From Bog-756 sp035534835 (GTDB lineage Bacteria > Actinomycetota > Acidimicrobiia > Acidimicrobiales > RAAP-2): DNA of 58,306 bases. The DNA lies in NCBI GenBank assembly GCA_035534835.1, contig DATLRE010000005.1:1-58306 (forward strand), given 5' to 3'. The stretch's first letter is position 1, and every line of letters starts with the position of its first letter. The position numbers and the translations under genes were made by a program. The notes beneath the pieces are model-generated. The model was given only the letters and a program-made list of their open reading frames with translations, ran no database searches and was not told the DNA's origin. Positions 40,448-48,282 of this stretch are shown here, one piece after another.

Positions 40448-42268
40448 ATGGCCACCGCACACGGCACCGACCTCCCCTTCGACGACCGGACCGACTTCGT
40501 GGACGCCGATCGGGGCCTCCTCGGCTCCCTCGACCCCTGCGTCGTCACCGACGCCGGTGGACGGGTGGTGTGGGACAACGATGCCTACGCCTTCCTCGAC
40601 GGCGAGTGCCCCGACACGGCCCACCCGAGCCTCTGGCGCCAGGGCCAGCTCGTGGCGAAGCAGGGCCTGTACGAAGTGTGCGAGGGCATCTACCAGGTCC
40701 GCGGGCTCGACCTGTCGAACATGACGCTCGTGGAGGGCGGGTCCGGTGTGATCGTCATCGATCCGCTCATCAGCGCCGAAACCGCCGCCGCCGCACTCGC
40801 GCTCTACCGCACCCACCGCGGCGAGCGCCCGGTGACCGCGGTGATCTTCACCCATGCGCACGTCGACCACTTCGGCGGAGTCCGCGGCGTGCTCGAGGGC
40901 CCGGTTCCCATCCTCGCTCCCGAAGGGTTCCTCGAGTCCGCCGTGTCCGAGAACGTCTACGCCGGGGTGGCGATGAGCCGGCGGGCCATGTACATGTACG
41001 GGGTCTCGCTCGAGAAGGGACCGGCCGGGCAGATCGGCTGCGGCCTCGGGATGACGACCTCGACGGGCAGCATCGGGCTGGTCGCCCCGACCATCGACGT
41101 GACCCGGACCGGACAGGAGGAGGTGCTCGACGGGGTCCGCATCGTGTTCCAGATCACGCCCGGCACCGAGTGCCCGGCCGAGATGAACTTCTACTTCCCC
41201 GACCACCGCGCCCTGTGCATGGCGGAAAATGCGACCCGGAACCTCCACAACCTGGTGACCCTCCGTGGCGCGGTGGTCCGCGACGCCCGGGTCTGGTCGG
41301 CCTATCTCGACGAGGCGATGACCCTCTTCGCCGCCGACACCGACGTGGCCTTCGCCTCCCACCACTGGCCGACCTGGGGGTCGGACCGGATCGTCGAGTA
41401 CCTGTCGCTGCAGCGCGACCTCTACGCCTACCTGCACGACCAGACGCTCCGGCTGATGAACACCGGACTCAACGGTGCCGAGGCAGCCGAGGCCATGGAG
41501 CTACCGCCCCCGCTCGAGCAGGCGTGGCACACCCACGGCTACTACGGCTCGGCCAGTCACAACGTGAAGGCGATCTACCAGCGCTACCTGGGCTGGTTCG
41601 ACGGGAACCCGGCGCGGCTGTGGCCGCATCCCCCGGCCGAGGCCTCCACCCGCTACGTCGAGTGCATGGGGGGCGCCGACACCGTGGTGGACAAGGCGAC
41701 CGGGTACGCGGCGGTGGGGGACCTCCGGTTCGCGGCCGAGCTGCTCGACCGGGTGGTCTTCTCCGACCCCGGGCACTCGGCAGCCAAGGAACAGCTGGCC
41801 GTCGTCTACGAGCGCCTCGCCTACGGGTGCGAGAACGCCACCTGGCGGAACTTCTACCTGACGGGAGCGCACGAGCTGCGCCACGGCGTGCACGCGTCCC
41901 CGCCCACCGTGGGCTCGGCCGAACTGCTGGGCGCCCTGACCGTCGGTCAGCTGCTGGACGCCATCGCCATCCGCATCGTCGGGCCCCGGGCGTGGGACGA
42001 GCGGCTCACCATCGACTGGCGGTTCACCGACCTGGGCGAGGTGCACCGGGCCACGCTCCGCAACGGGGTCCTCACCCACCGCCGGGTGGACGGGGTGGAG
42101 CTCGATCCGGCGGACCTGACCCTGACCCTGGAGCGGCCACAGATGCTGGGCGTGCTGCTCGGCACCGGTCTCGACGAGGTCGCCACCGAGGGGGACCTCG
42201 ACGTGATCGGACGCCTGCTCGGCGTGATCGAGCTGCCCGAGCGGAACTTCGCCATCGTCACGCCGTGA
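40448..42268 (+). CDS. SdsA1/BDS1-type alkylsulfatase (metallo-beta-lactamase fold)
   Basis: The 606-residue enzyme has the dinuclear zinc motif H136-x-H138-x-D140-H141 in THAHVDHFGG and the alkylsulfatase landmarks AENATRNLHNL and YGSASHNVKAIYQRYLGWFDGNP (read in parts), followed by a dimerisation and a C-terminal SCP2-like region (about 490-606). Type III alkylsulfatases hydrolyse primary alkyl sulfates such as SDS to an alcohol and sulfate. No secretion signal is seen. ATG 40448 follows the homology start. A sulfotransferase lies 1.7 kb away, so sulfate-ester turnover is a possible shared theme. Confidence 0.92.
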   Translation: MATAHGTDLPFDDRTDFVDADRGLLGSLDPCVVTDAGGRVVWDNDAYAFLDGECPDTAHPSLWRQGQLVAKQGLYEVCEGIYQVRGLDLSNMTLVEGGSGVIVIDPLISAETAAAALALYRTHRGERPVTAVIFTHAHVDHFGGVRGVLEGPVPILAPEGFLESAVSENVYAGVAMSRRAMYMYGVSLEKGPAGQIGCGLGMTTSTGSIGLVAPTIDVTRTGQEEVLDGVRIVFQITPGTECPAEMNFYFPDHRALCMAENATRNLHNLVTLRGAVVRDARVWSAYLDEAMTLFAADTDVAFASHHWPTWGSDRIVEYLSLQRDLYAYLHDQTLRLMNTGLNGAEAAEAMELPPPLEQAWHTHGYYGSASHNVKAIYQRYLGWFDGNPARLWPHPPAEASTRYVECMGGADTVVDKATGYAAVGDLRFAAELLDRVVFSDPGHSAAKEQLAVVYERLAYGCENATWRNFYLTGAHELRHGVHASPPTVGSAELLGALTVGQLLDAIAIRIVGPRAWDERLTIDWRFTDLGEVHRATLRNGVLTHRRVDGVELDPADLTLTLERPQMLGVLLGTGLDEVATEGDLDVIGRLLGVIELPERNFAIVTP

Positions 42269-42269
42269 G

Positions 42270-42292
42270 GTGGCGGCGCGACGGGCCGCCAC
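42270..42292. terminator. Strong hairpin between convergent genes
   Basis: GTGGCGGC-GCGACGG-GCCGCCAC makes a perfect 8-bp stem with a 7-nt loop, just after the alkylsulfatase stop and 14 nt before the end of the opposite gene. There is no T-tract, but position and strength suit a two-way terminator. Confidence 0.55.
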
Positions 42293-42305
42293 GGCGCGGC
42301 GTCGT

Positions 42306-42815
42306 TCAGCCGACGAGATCGACGATGTCGACGACCAGCAGCGTGAGCACCATCGCCCCGACCACGGCGTAGACGGCCGAGAACAGCCAGCGCTGGTGGT
42401 GGTCGGCCAGCCAGAACCGACGGATACCGAGGAAGTCGAAGTAGAGCGCCAGGATGCCGATCGGGATCCCGAGGTAGGGACCGACGCCCCGGGCCAGCCC
42501 CAGGAGCGGCAGCAGGATGGGGAGCACGATGTAGCTCAGCAGGCAGCGCGCCGCCGACAGGAAGATCGACACGCCGAAGATGCGGTGGGTGGCCGACTCC
42601 GGCACGGACGGGCGCTCGTCCGGAACGCGCAGGAGGCGCCGCATGAACCGGTCCGCGGGCGGACGCGGCACCGGCGCCGGAGCCGGTCGGGCCACCGTCC
42701 TCGGTGGTGTGCCCGTCCCGACGGGGGCCGGCGGCGTGGCGTCGCGGGGCTCGAGAACCGGTGCGGCTTCTGCCGCGCTCGTCGCGGCCGCGGCCGCAGT
42801 GGTGGTCTGTTCCAC
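42306..42815 (-). CDS. Membrane protein of unknown function
   Basis: The 169-residue protein has an Ala/Thr/Pro-rich N-terminal half (about 1-60), then an RFMRRLLRVPDERPS segment, and three hydrophobic helices (about 83-105, 110-127 and 143-165). The C-terminal part resembles small membrane proteins found in many Acidimicrobiia, but I know no function. GTG 42815 is preceded by TACGAT at 6-nt spacing. It is convergent with the alkylsulfatase and divergent from the DoxX-Rieske gene. Confidence 0.7.
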   Translation of the reverse strand: MEQTTTAAAAATSAAEAAPVLEPRDATPPAPVGTGTPPRTVARPAPAPVPRPPADRFMRRLLRVPDERPSVPESATHRIFGVSIFLSAARCLLSYIVLPILLPLLGLARGVGPYLGIPIGILALYFDFLGIRRFWLADHHQRWLFSAVYAVVGAMVLTLLVVDIVDLVG

Positions 42816-42821
42816 AGGTCC

Positions 42822-42827
42822 ATCGTA
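42822..42827 (-). promoter_or_regulatory. Leaderless -10 element of the membrane protein gene
   Basis: On the minus strand TACGAT is followed by 6 nt and then GTG 42815, with no Shine-Dalgarno sequence. It faces the opposite promoter at 42867-42872, only 39 nt away. Confidence 0.5.
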
Positions 42828-42866
42828 GACCGGCCGGGGCGACGCAGCGCACCCGGGGTGAACCTG

Positions 42867-42872
42867 TATCGT
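42867..42872 (+). promoter_or_regulatory. Leaderless -10 element before the five-codon leader
   Basis: TATCGT is followed by 6 nt and then ATG 42879. The predicted transcript starts on the ATG of a five-codon leader frame and not on the ATG of the following gene. Confidence 0.5.
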
Positions 42873-42878
42873 CACGCC

Positions 42879-42896
42879 ATGGGAGCAGTCCGATGA
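42879..42896 (+). CDS. Five-codon leader frame (MGAVR), coupled to the DoxX-Rieske gene
   Basis: ATG GGA GCA GTC CGA TGA begins 6 nt after TATCGT and its TGA overlaps the next ATG (ATGA at 42893-42896). The same bases include GGAGCAG, which could serve as a Shine-Dalgarno site for that next gene. A leaderless mini-frame that hands ribosomes to the main gene is plausible, but it could be chance. Confidence 0.35.
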   Translation: MGAVR

Positions 42897-44014
42897 CCTC
42901 GAACGCCGCGCGCCGGCAGCGGGCCGCCACCGCACGTTCCCGTGGGTCGGGGGCACCGTCGGCGACTCCGGTCCCCACGATGTGGCAGGTCCGCGGGCCC
43001 GACGGTTCGATCGCCCCCGGGTGGTACCTGCTTCCCCTGCGCCTCTTCCTCGGCGTGACCTTCCTCTTCGCCGGCCTCCAGAAGCTGGCCAACCCCGGCT
43101 TCTTCCGCAACTCGGCGCCCGGTTCGATCCACGCCCAGATGGTCGGTGCCTCGCACACCAGCCCGATCGGCCCGCTGCTCGGGCACCTGGTGGGCGCGGC
43201 CCCGCTGATGGGGGCCGTCATCGCCCTGGGCGAGGTCGCGGTGGGGATCGGCGCCCTGCTCGGCCTGCTCACCCGACTCGCCGCCATCGGCGGTGTGCTC
43301 CTGTCGTTCAGCCTGTTCCTCGCCATCTCCTTCCACACCAGGCCGTACTACACGGGCTCGGACATCGTCTTCGTCTTCGCGTGGCTCCCCTTCGTGCTGG
43401 CCGGGGCCGGCGGTGCACCGGCGCTGGACACGTGGCTGGCCGACCAGGCCGCCGGCGCTCGGGCTCCGGCCGGCGTCGGCGCCGCCTACCGGCGCGACGT
43501 CGTGTCCCGGGGCGCAGTCATCGGCATCGTCGCCGGGGCCGCCGCCGTGCTGGCCGGGACCGTGGCCGGGATCGGGCGGATCTTCGCCCCCGCCCCGACG
43601 ACGAGCGCCGCCGACACCCTCTCCGGGGCCGCCTCGACGACGACCACGACCACGACCACGGCGCCGTCCGGCGGCGGGCCGACCACCACCGCACCGCCCG
43701 TGCCGAAGGGGACGGAGATCGGCCCCGCCTCGAGCGTGCCGGTCGGTGGCTCCGCCAGCTTCACCGATCCGTCGACGGGGGATCCGTCGATCGTCATCCA
43801 GCACACGACCGATCAGTTCGTCGCCTTCGACGCCATCTGTCCCCACGCCGGCTGCACCGTCGCCTACCAGTCGGGGGCCAACATCATCGCCTGCCCCTGT
43901 CACGGGTCGGAGTTCAATCCGAGGACGGGGGAGGTCGTGATCGGACCGGCGAGCTCGGGCCTCACGCCGATCAAGATCATCAAGGGTGCCAACGGGAACC
44001 TCTACGTGGTCTAG
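42893..44014 (+). CDS. DoxX-family membrane domain fused to a Rieske [2Fe-2S] domain
   Basis: The 373-residue protein has a DoxX/DoxD-like membrane part (about 45-190: WYLLPLRLFLGVTFLFAGLQKL, GPLLGHLVGAAP, then helices with FHTRPYYTGSDIVF, each read in parts). Another hydrophobic helix follows (about 205-225), then a Thr-rich linker (about 235-265) and an external Rieske domain with CPHAGC and CPCHGSEF as cluster ligands. DoxD proteins donate electrons to quinone from thiosulfate in archaea. A fused Rieske module suggests a redox path across the membrane. ATG 42893 has GGAGCAG 5 nt upstream. Confidence 0.85.
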   Translation: MTSNAARRQRAATARSRGSGAPSATPVPTMWQVRGPDGSIAPGWYLLPLRLFLGVTFLFAGLQKLANPGFFRNSAPGSIHAQMVGASHTSPIGPLLGHLVGAAPLMGAVIALGEVAVGIGALLGLLTRLAAIGGVLLSFSLFLAISFHTRPYYTGSDIVFVFAWLPFVLAGAGGAPALDTWLADQAAGARAPAGVGAAYRRDVVSRGAVIGIVAGAAAVLAGTVAGIGRIFAPAPTTSAADTLSGAASTTTTTTTTAPSGGGPTTTAPPVPKGTEIGPASSVPVGGSASFTDPSTGDPSIVIQHTTDQFVAFDAICPHAGCTVAYQSGANIIACPCHGSEFNPRTGEVVIGPASSGLTPIKIIKGANGNLYVV

Positions 44015-44088
44015 GTGCGGACCCTCCCGACACGGCACCCGTCCACTACGCTACGAGGGTCGTCGCCGTCCGTCGGCGGCCCGCTCCC

Positions 44089-45264
44089 ATGACCGCGACC
44101 ACCGCCCCGACACCTCGAGTCCCCGCACCCGGCTCCGGCGAGGCCGGCGTCCGCACCGACTGGGTGTCCGCCATCCCGTTCTTCCTCGTGCACCTGGCAC
44201 CGCTGGCCGCGTTCTTCGTGGACGTCACCTGGCAGGACTGGGTGCTGTGCGCCGTGCTCTACGTGACCCGCATGTTCTGCATCACCGCCGGCTACCACCG
44301 GTACTTCTCCCACCGCAGCTACAAGACGGGCCGGGTGGTCCAGTTCCTCCTCGCCCTCGGCGGGACCACCGCGGTCCAGAAGGGACCGCTGTGGTGGGCC
44401 AGCCACCACCGGACCCACCACCGCTACACCGACCTGGACGGCGACGTGCACTCGCCCCGCGACGGTTTCTGGTGGAGCCACGTGGGCTGGATCCTGTCGA
44501 CGAAGTACAAGGACACCGATCTGGACGGAATCAAGGACTTCGCCGCCTACCCCGAGCTGCGGTGGCTCGAGCGCCACAACTGGATCGGGCCGTGGTCGCT
44601 GGCGATCGCCGTGTTCCTCGCCTTCGGCTGGGGCGGGCTGCTGATCGGCTTCTTCCTGTCGACGGTACTGCTGTGGCACGGCACCTTCCTGGTGAACTCG
44701 ATGGCCCACGTGGTCGGCCGTCGGCGCTACGCCACACCCGACACCAGCCGCAACTCGTTCGTCATCGCCCTGATCACGGGAGGCGAAGGGTGGCACAACA
44801 ACCACCACTACCTGCCGGCCTCGGTGCGCCAGGGCTTCCGCTGGTGGGAGTACGACCCGACCTGGTACGTGCTGAAGGGCCTGGCGGTGCTGCACGTCGT
44901 CCGCGACCTGAAGCGCCCGCCCTCCCGCCTGCTCGACCAGGCCCGGGTGCGGGACGGCGCCTTCGACATCGGGATGTTCCGCTCCTACTGGGAGCGGGCC
45001 GCCCGCGTCACCGGGGAGCGCATCGCCGACCTGAGTGCCCGCCCCGTGGCACCGTCGTCGGAGGTATCGGACACCGCTGCCGCCGCCGGGCCGACCGTGG
45101 CGTCGGAGCCGGGGGTCCCGCCCGGCTCCGACGAGCAGCTCTCGACGCTGGCCGGGCTGATCACCCGGGCGCTCGAGTCCGCCGACCAGCTGGCTGCCTC
45201 CACCCGGCGTCGGAAGGGCACCCGGGCGGCCCCGGCCGAGGCCGACGCCGCCACCCCCGAATGA
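44089..45264 (+). CDS. Acyl-CoA/fatty-acid delta-9-type desaturase
   Basis: The 391-residue membrane di-iron enzyme has three His boxes: HRYFSH near residue 63, HRTHHRYTD near 103 and HNNHH near 240, with membrane helices between, typical of stearoyl-CoA-type desaturases. It inserts a double bond using O2 and electrons from a ferredoxin or cytochrome b5 type donor. A C-terminal extension of about 90 residues is low-complexity and helical. ATG 44089 is chosen; TACGCT at 44047-44052 could be its -10. The redox DoxX-Rieske gene lies just before it, but no functional link is proven. Confidence 0.92.
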   Translation: MTATTAPTPRVPAPGSGEAGVRTDWVSAIPFFLVHLAPLAAFFVDVTWQDWVLCAVLYVTRMFCITAGYHRYFSHRSYKTGRVVQFLLALGGTTAVQKGPLWWASHHRTHHRYTDLDGDVHSPRDGFWWSHVGWILSTKYKDTDLDGIKDFAAYPELRWLERHNWIGPWSLAIAVFLAFGWGGLLIGFFLSTVLLWHGTFLVNSMAHVVGRRRYATPDTSRNSFVIALITGGEGWHNNHHYLPASVRQGFRWWEYDPTWYVLKGLAVLHVVRDLKRPPSRLLDQARVRDGAFDIGMFRSYWERAARVTGERIADLSARPVAPSSEVSDTAAAAGPTVASEPGVPPGSDEQLSTLAGLITRALESADQLAASTRRRKGTRAAPAEADAATPE

Positions 45265-46049
45265 CCCCGGCGCCGACCGCTCTGGCGGAGGTGTCGGTCT
45301 GGATCATCGACCTCGACGGCGTGCTCTGGCTCGCCGGTGAGCCCATCGGCGATGTGGCCGGTGCCGTCGGTCGGATCCTCGCCCACGGGGCCCGGGTCGT
45401 CTACGCCACCAACAACGCATCGCCCACCACTGCGGACATGCTCGACCGCCTGGCCCGCATCGGCATCGAGGCGGGTCCCGACGACCTGGTGACCTCCGCC
45501 CGGGTGGCCGCCTCCCTCCTCGAACCGGGGGAGCGGGTGCACCTGCTCGGCGAGGGCGGGACGCGCGAGGCGCTGGTCGACCGTGGCGTGCGCATCGTCG
45601 ACGCCGGCCGACGGGACGCCGTGGTCGTCGGTTGGAGCCGCTCCTTCGACTTCGCCGCCCTGGCCGCGGCGTCGTCCGCGGCGCGGGAGACCGGGCGCCT
45701 GATCGCCACCAACAGCGATCCCACCCACCCCACACCCGAAGGCCTGCTCCCCGGCTCCGGGGCGTTGCTGGCCGCCGTGGCCACCGCTTCCGGGGTGACG
45801 CCGGAGGTCGCCGGCAAGCCGAACCCGCCGATGGTCGAGTACATCCGCCGTCACGTCCTGTCCGGGGGTGGCTCCGCGGTGATGGTGGGGGACCAGCCGG
45901 GCACGGACGGCATGCTGGCCGAACGCCTCGGCATCCCGTTCGTCCTCGTCGACTCCGGCGTGACCCCGCCCGGCGCCCGTGCCGACAGCTGCGAGGTGGC
46001 CATCCGGGCCGCGGACCTGGTTACGCTGGTAGCGGACGAACTGGCCTGA
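45261..46049 (+). CDS. HAD-IIA sugar/glycerol-phosphate phosphatase
   Basis: The 262-residue protein has the HAD motifs DLDGVLW (nucleophile Asp), TNNASPT, the Lys segment AGKPNPPM and VGDQPGTDGMLA, with a C2 cap of the NagD type. It starts the conserved block and corresponds in position to M. tuberculosis Rv1692, a glycerol-3-phosphate phosphatase. ATG 45261 overlaps the desaturase stop (ATGA), linking it to a lipid gene. The substrate is inferred from synteny. Confidence 0.9.
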   Translation: MTPAPTALAEVSVWIIDLDGVLWLAGEPIGDVAGAVGRILAHGARVVYATNNASPTTADMLDRLARIGIEAGPDDLVTSARVAASLLEPGERVHLLGEGGTREALVDRGVRIVDAGRRDAVVVGWSRSFDFAALAAASSAARETGRLIATNSDPTHPTPEGLLPGSGALLAAVATASGVTPEVAGKPNPPMVEYIRRHVLSGGGSAVMVGDQPGTDGMLAERLGIPFVLVDSGVTPPGARADSCEVAIRAADLVTLVADELA

Positions 46050-46090
46050 CGGTGGCGCGGAACCGGGGGCAGCAGTTGCTTGCAAAGTGC

Positions 46091-46119
46091 TTGCTACGGG
46101 CTAACAGTCCAGGTAGGAT
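46091..46119 (+). promoter_or_regulatory. Promoter of the phasin-like gene (TTGCTA-N17-TAGGAT), leaderless
   Basis: TTGCTA at 46091-46096 and TAGGAT at 46114-46119 are separated by 17 nt, close to a housekeeping sigma promoter. The -10 box ends 6 nt before ATG 46126, so the transcript is predicted to begin at the start codon. Confidence 0.65.
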
Positions 46120-46125
46120 GGGTTG

Positions 46126-46605
46126 ATGGCAACCAACGACTCGCTCCAGCGCTACATCGACGCAGGTGTCGCCTTCACCAACATGACCCGGAAGAAGGCC
46201 GAGGATCTCGTAACCGAGCTCATCCAGAACGGCGACCTCCAGAAGGGCGAGGCCAGGGCCCGGGTCGACGAGCTCCTCGAACGCAGTCGCCAGGGAACCG
46301 AGGTCATCGTGACCGCCGTCCGCTCCGAGGTGGCGCGCCAGCTCGAGGCCGTCGGCATCACCTCGCTCGAGGATCTGGCGAAGCAGGTGGCGACCGTGCT
46401 GGGCCGCACGACCGCACCGGCCAAGAAGGCGACGGCCAAGAAGAAGGCACCGCCGAAGAAGGCGGCGGCCAGGAAAGCACCGGCGAAGAAAGCACCGGCG
46501 AAGAAAGCACCGGCGAAGAAGGCCCCCGCCAAGAAGGCCCCCACGAAGAAGGCCCCGGCCAAGAAGGCGGCCGCACCGCAGGCTCCGGCCGGGTCGGCCG
46601 ACTGA
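46126..46605 (+). CDS. Phasin-like protein with lysine/alanine-rich repeat tail
   Basis: The 159-residue protein has a helical N-terminal part (about 1-100) with TRKKAEDLVTELIQNGDL and ELLERSRQGTEVIVTAVRSEVARQLEAVGITSLEDLAKQ (read in parts), similar to phasin/PhaF-type or polyhydroxyalkanoate-regulator proteins. Its last 55 residues are KKAPA-type repeats like histone H1 tails, suggesting DNA or RNA binding. It sits where Rv1693 lies in M. tuberculosis. ATG 46126 is set by the leaderless promoter just before it. Confidence 0.8.
   Translation: MATNDSLQRYIDAGVAFTNMTRKKAEDLVTELIQNGDLQKGEARARVDELLERSRQGTEVIVTAVRSEVARQLEAVGITSLEDLAKQVATVLGRTTAPAKKATAKKKAPPKKAAARKAPAKKAPAKKAPAKKAPAKKAPTKKAPAKKAAAPQAPAGSAD
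46471..46575 (+). repeat. 15-bp tandem repeat encoding AKKAP units
   Basis: Seven tandem 15-nt units of the form AAGAAAGCACCGGCG (units 2 and 3 identical, others varying at third positions) encode the KKAPA tail of the phasin-like protein. Because each unit is 15 nt, slippage would change the tail length without shifting the frame. Confidence 0.8.
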
Positions 46606-47447
46606 CGCCTCCCGCCCGCCAGCGCCTCGACAAGGCGCTGGTCGCACGCCGGCTCGCCGACAGCCGCCCCCAGGCGGTCGAGCTCATCGCCCGCGGCGTG
46701 GTGCTCGTCTCCGGCTCGCTGGCCGACAAGCCCGCACGTCTGGTGTCCCCGGCCGAGCCCATCGAGCTGCTGGGCGACCCGCCGCGCTACGTGAGCCGCG
46801 GCGGCGACAAGCTCCGGGCCGCGCTCGACCGCTTCGCCCTCGACCCCACCGGCCTCCGGGCACTGGACGCCGGCGCGTCGACGGGCGGCTTCACCGACTG
46901 CCTCCTGCAGGCCGGTGCCGCGCAGGTGGTGGCCGTCGATGTCGGCCACGGCCAGCTCCACCCGAAGCTCCGGGCCCACCCCCGTGTCGTCAACCACGAG
47001 CGGCTCGACGTGCGCTCCGTGACGGTCGCCACGGTGGGCGGCTCGCCGGTCGACCTGGTGGTGGCCGATCTCTCCTTCATCTCGGCCACGCGGGCGGTGC
47101 CCGTCCTGACCGGCGGGGTGGCGGTGCCCGGTGCCCCCGTGGTCGTGCTGGTGAAGCCCCAGTTCGAGGCCGGACGGGCCGAAGCCTCCCGCGGGAGGGG
47201 CGTCATCCGGGACCCCGCGGTCCACCGGCGGACCCTCGGCGAGGTGGCAACCGCGCTCGGCGACGCCGGAGCAGTCATCATGGGGGCCATGCCGTCCCCG
47301 ATCACCGGACATTCCGGAAACGTCGAATTCCTCGTGCACGCCCGGACGCCGGGCGGGCGACGGCAGGCCGCAGCCCCCGACACGGCGGTCCTGCTGGACG
47401 CCGCCGTGGCCGAGGCCCACGACCCCGGCCAGGGTCCGGTGACCTGA
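46602..47447 (+). CDS. tlyA: TlyA-family 16S/23S rRNA 2'-O-methyltransferase
   Basis: The 281-residue protein has an S4 RNA-binding domain (RLDKALVARRLADSRPQAVELIARG, read in parts) and an FtsJ-like methyltransferase with DAGASTGGFTDCLLQ, VADLSFIS and VKPQFEAG. TlyA methylates 16S C1409 and 23S C1920 and affects capreomycin sensitivity. No ATG, GTG or TTG exists near the expected start in this frame. CTG 46602, overlapping the TGA of the preceding gene, is the best candidate and puts the S4 domain about 7 residues from the start. It lies between the phasin-like gene and nadK, as in M. tuberculosis. Confidence 0.88.
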   Translation: MTPPARQRLDKALVARRLADSRPQAVELIARGVVLVSGSLADKPARLVSPAEPIELLGDPPRYVSRGGDKLRAALDRFALDPTGLRALDAGASTGGFTDCLLQAGAAQVVAVDVGHGQLHPKLRAHPRVVNHERLDVRSVTVATVGGSPVDLVVADLSFISATRAVPVLTGGVAVPGAPVVVLVKPQFEAGRAEASRGRGVIRDPAVHRRTLGEVATALGDAGAVIMGAMPSPITGHSGNVEFLVHARTPGGRRQAAAPDTAVLLDAAVAEAHDPGQGPVT

Positions 47448-47449
47448 CC

Positions 47450-48274
47450 GTGGCCCGGGTCGCCTTCTACGTCCACCCGACCCGACCCGAGGCTGCGGCC
47501 CTGGCCGAGCGGGCCGCCGTCTGGCTCGCCGCCCGGGGTCACGAGTCGGTCGCCGCGCTCGGCCCGGACGGGTCGGTCACGGTGGACGGCGCGGACCTCC
47601 TCGTGAGCCTGGGCGGCGACGGGACCCTCCTGCGCGCCGTGGACAGCGCCCTGGCCGCCTCCGTGCCGGTCCTGGGTGTCAACCTGGGACTGCTCGGCTA
47701 CCTCACCGAGATCGAGCCCGCCGGGCTCGAGGAAGCGCTCGAGCGCTTCCTCGACGGCCGCTACGAGGTGGAGGAGCGGATGACGCTCGCCGTGGCCGTG
47801 CACGGTCCCGACGGAGCACCGATGGCCGACGGCTGCGCCCTCAACGAGGCGTCGATCGAGAAGACCGTGCCCGGGCACACGGTGCGGGTGGCGGCCTCCA
47901 TCGACGGGCTGCCCTTCGTCACCTACGCCGCCGACGGACTGCTCATCGCCACGCCCACCGGGTCGACCGCCTACAACCTGTCCGCCCGGGGTCCCCTGCT
48001 GTCGCCCCGGCTGCGGGCCATCGTGCTCACCCCGGTCTCGCCCCACATGCTGTTCGACCGGCCCCTCGTCCTCGACCCCGACCAGCACGTCCACCTCGAG
48101 GTCCTCGGGCCCCGCCCCGCCGTCCTCGTCGTCGACGGGATCACCGTGTGCACCTTGGAGCCCGGTTCCACCGTCGACTGCAGCGAGGGGGAGCGGCCGG
48201 CGCGCCTGGTCACCTTCGGATCCCGGGACTTCCACGCCATCCTCCGGGCGAAGTTCCACCTGGCCGACCGGTAG
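47450..48274 (+). CDS. nadK: NAD kinase
   Basis: The 274-residue enzyme phosphorylates NAD to NADP. It has the GGDG motif in VSLGGDGTLLRAV, a conserved NE in CALNEASIEK, and ADGLLIATPTGSTAYN. GTG 47450 begins 2 nt after the tlyA stop. It precedes recN by 8 nt, matching the actinobacterial order tlyA-nadK-recN. Confidence 0.96.
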   Translation: MARVAFYVHPTRPEAAALAERAAVWLAARGHESVAALGPDGSVTVDGADLLVSLGGDGTLLRAVDSALAASVPVLGVNLGLLGYLTEIEPAGLEEALERFLDGRYEVEERMTLAVAVHGPDGAPMADGCALNEASIEKTVPGHTVRVAASIDGLPFVTYAADGLLIATPTGSTAYNLSARGPLLSPRLRAIVLTPVSPHMLFDRPLVLDPDQHVHLEVLGPRPAVLVVDGITVCTLEPGSTVDCSEGERPARLVTFGSRDFHAILRAKFHLADR

Positions 48275-48282
48275 GGGTCCGG

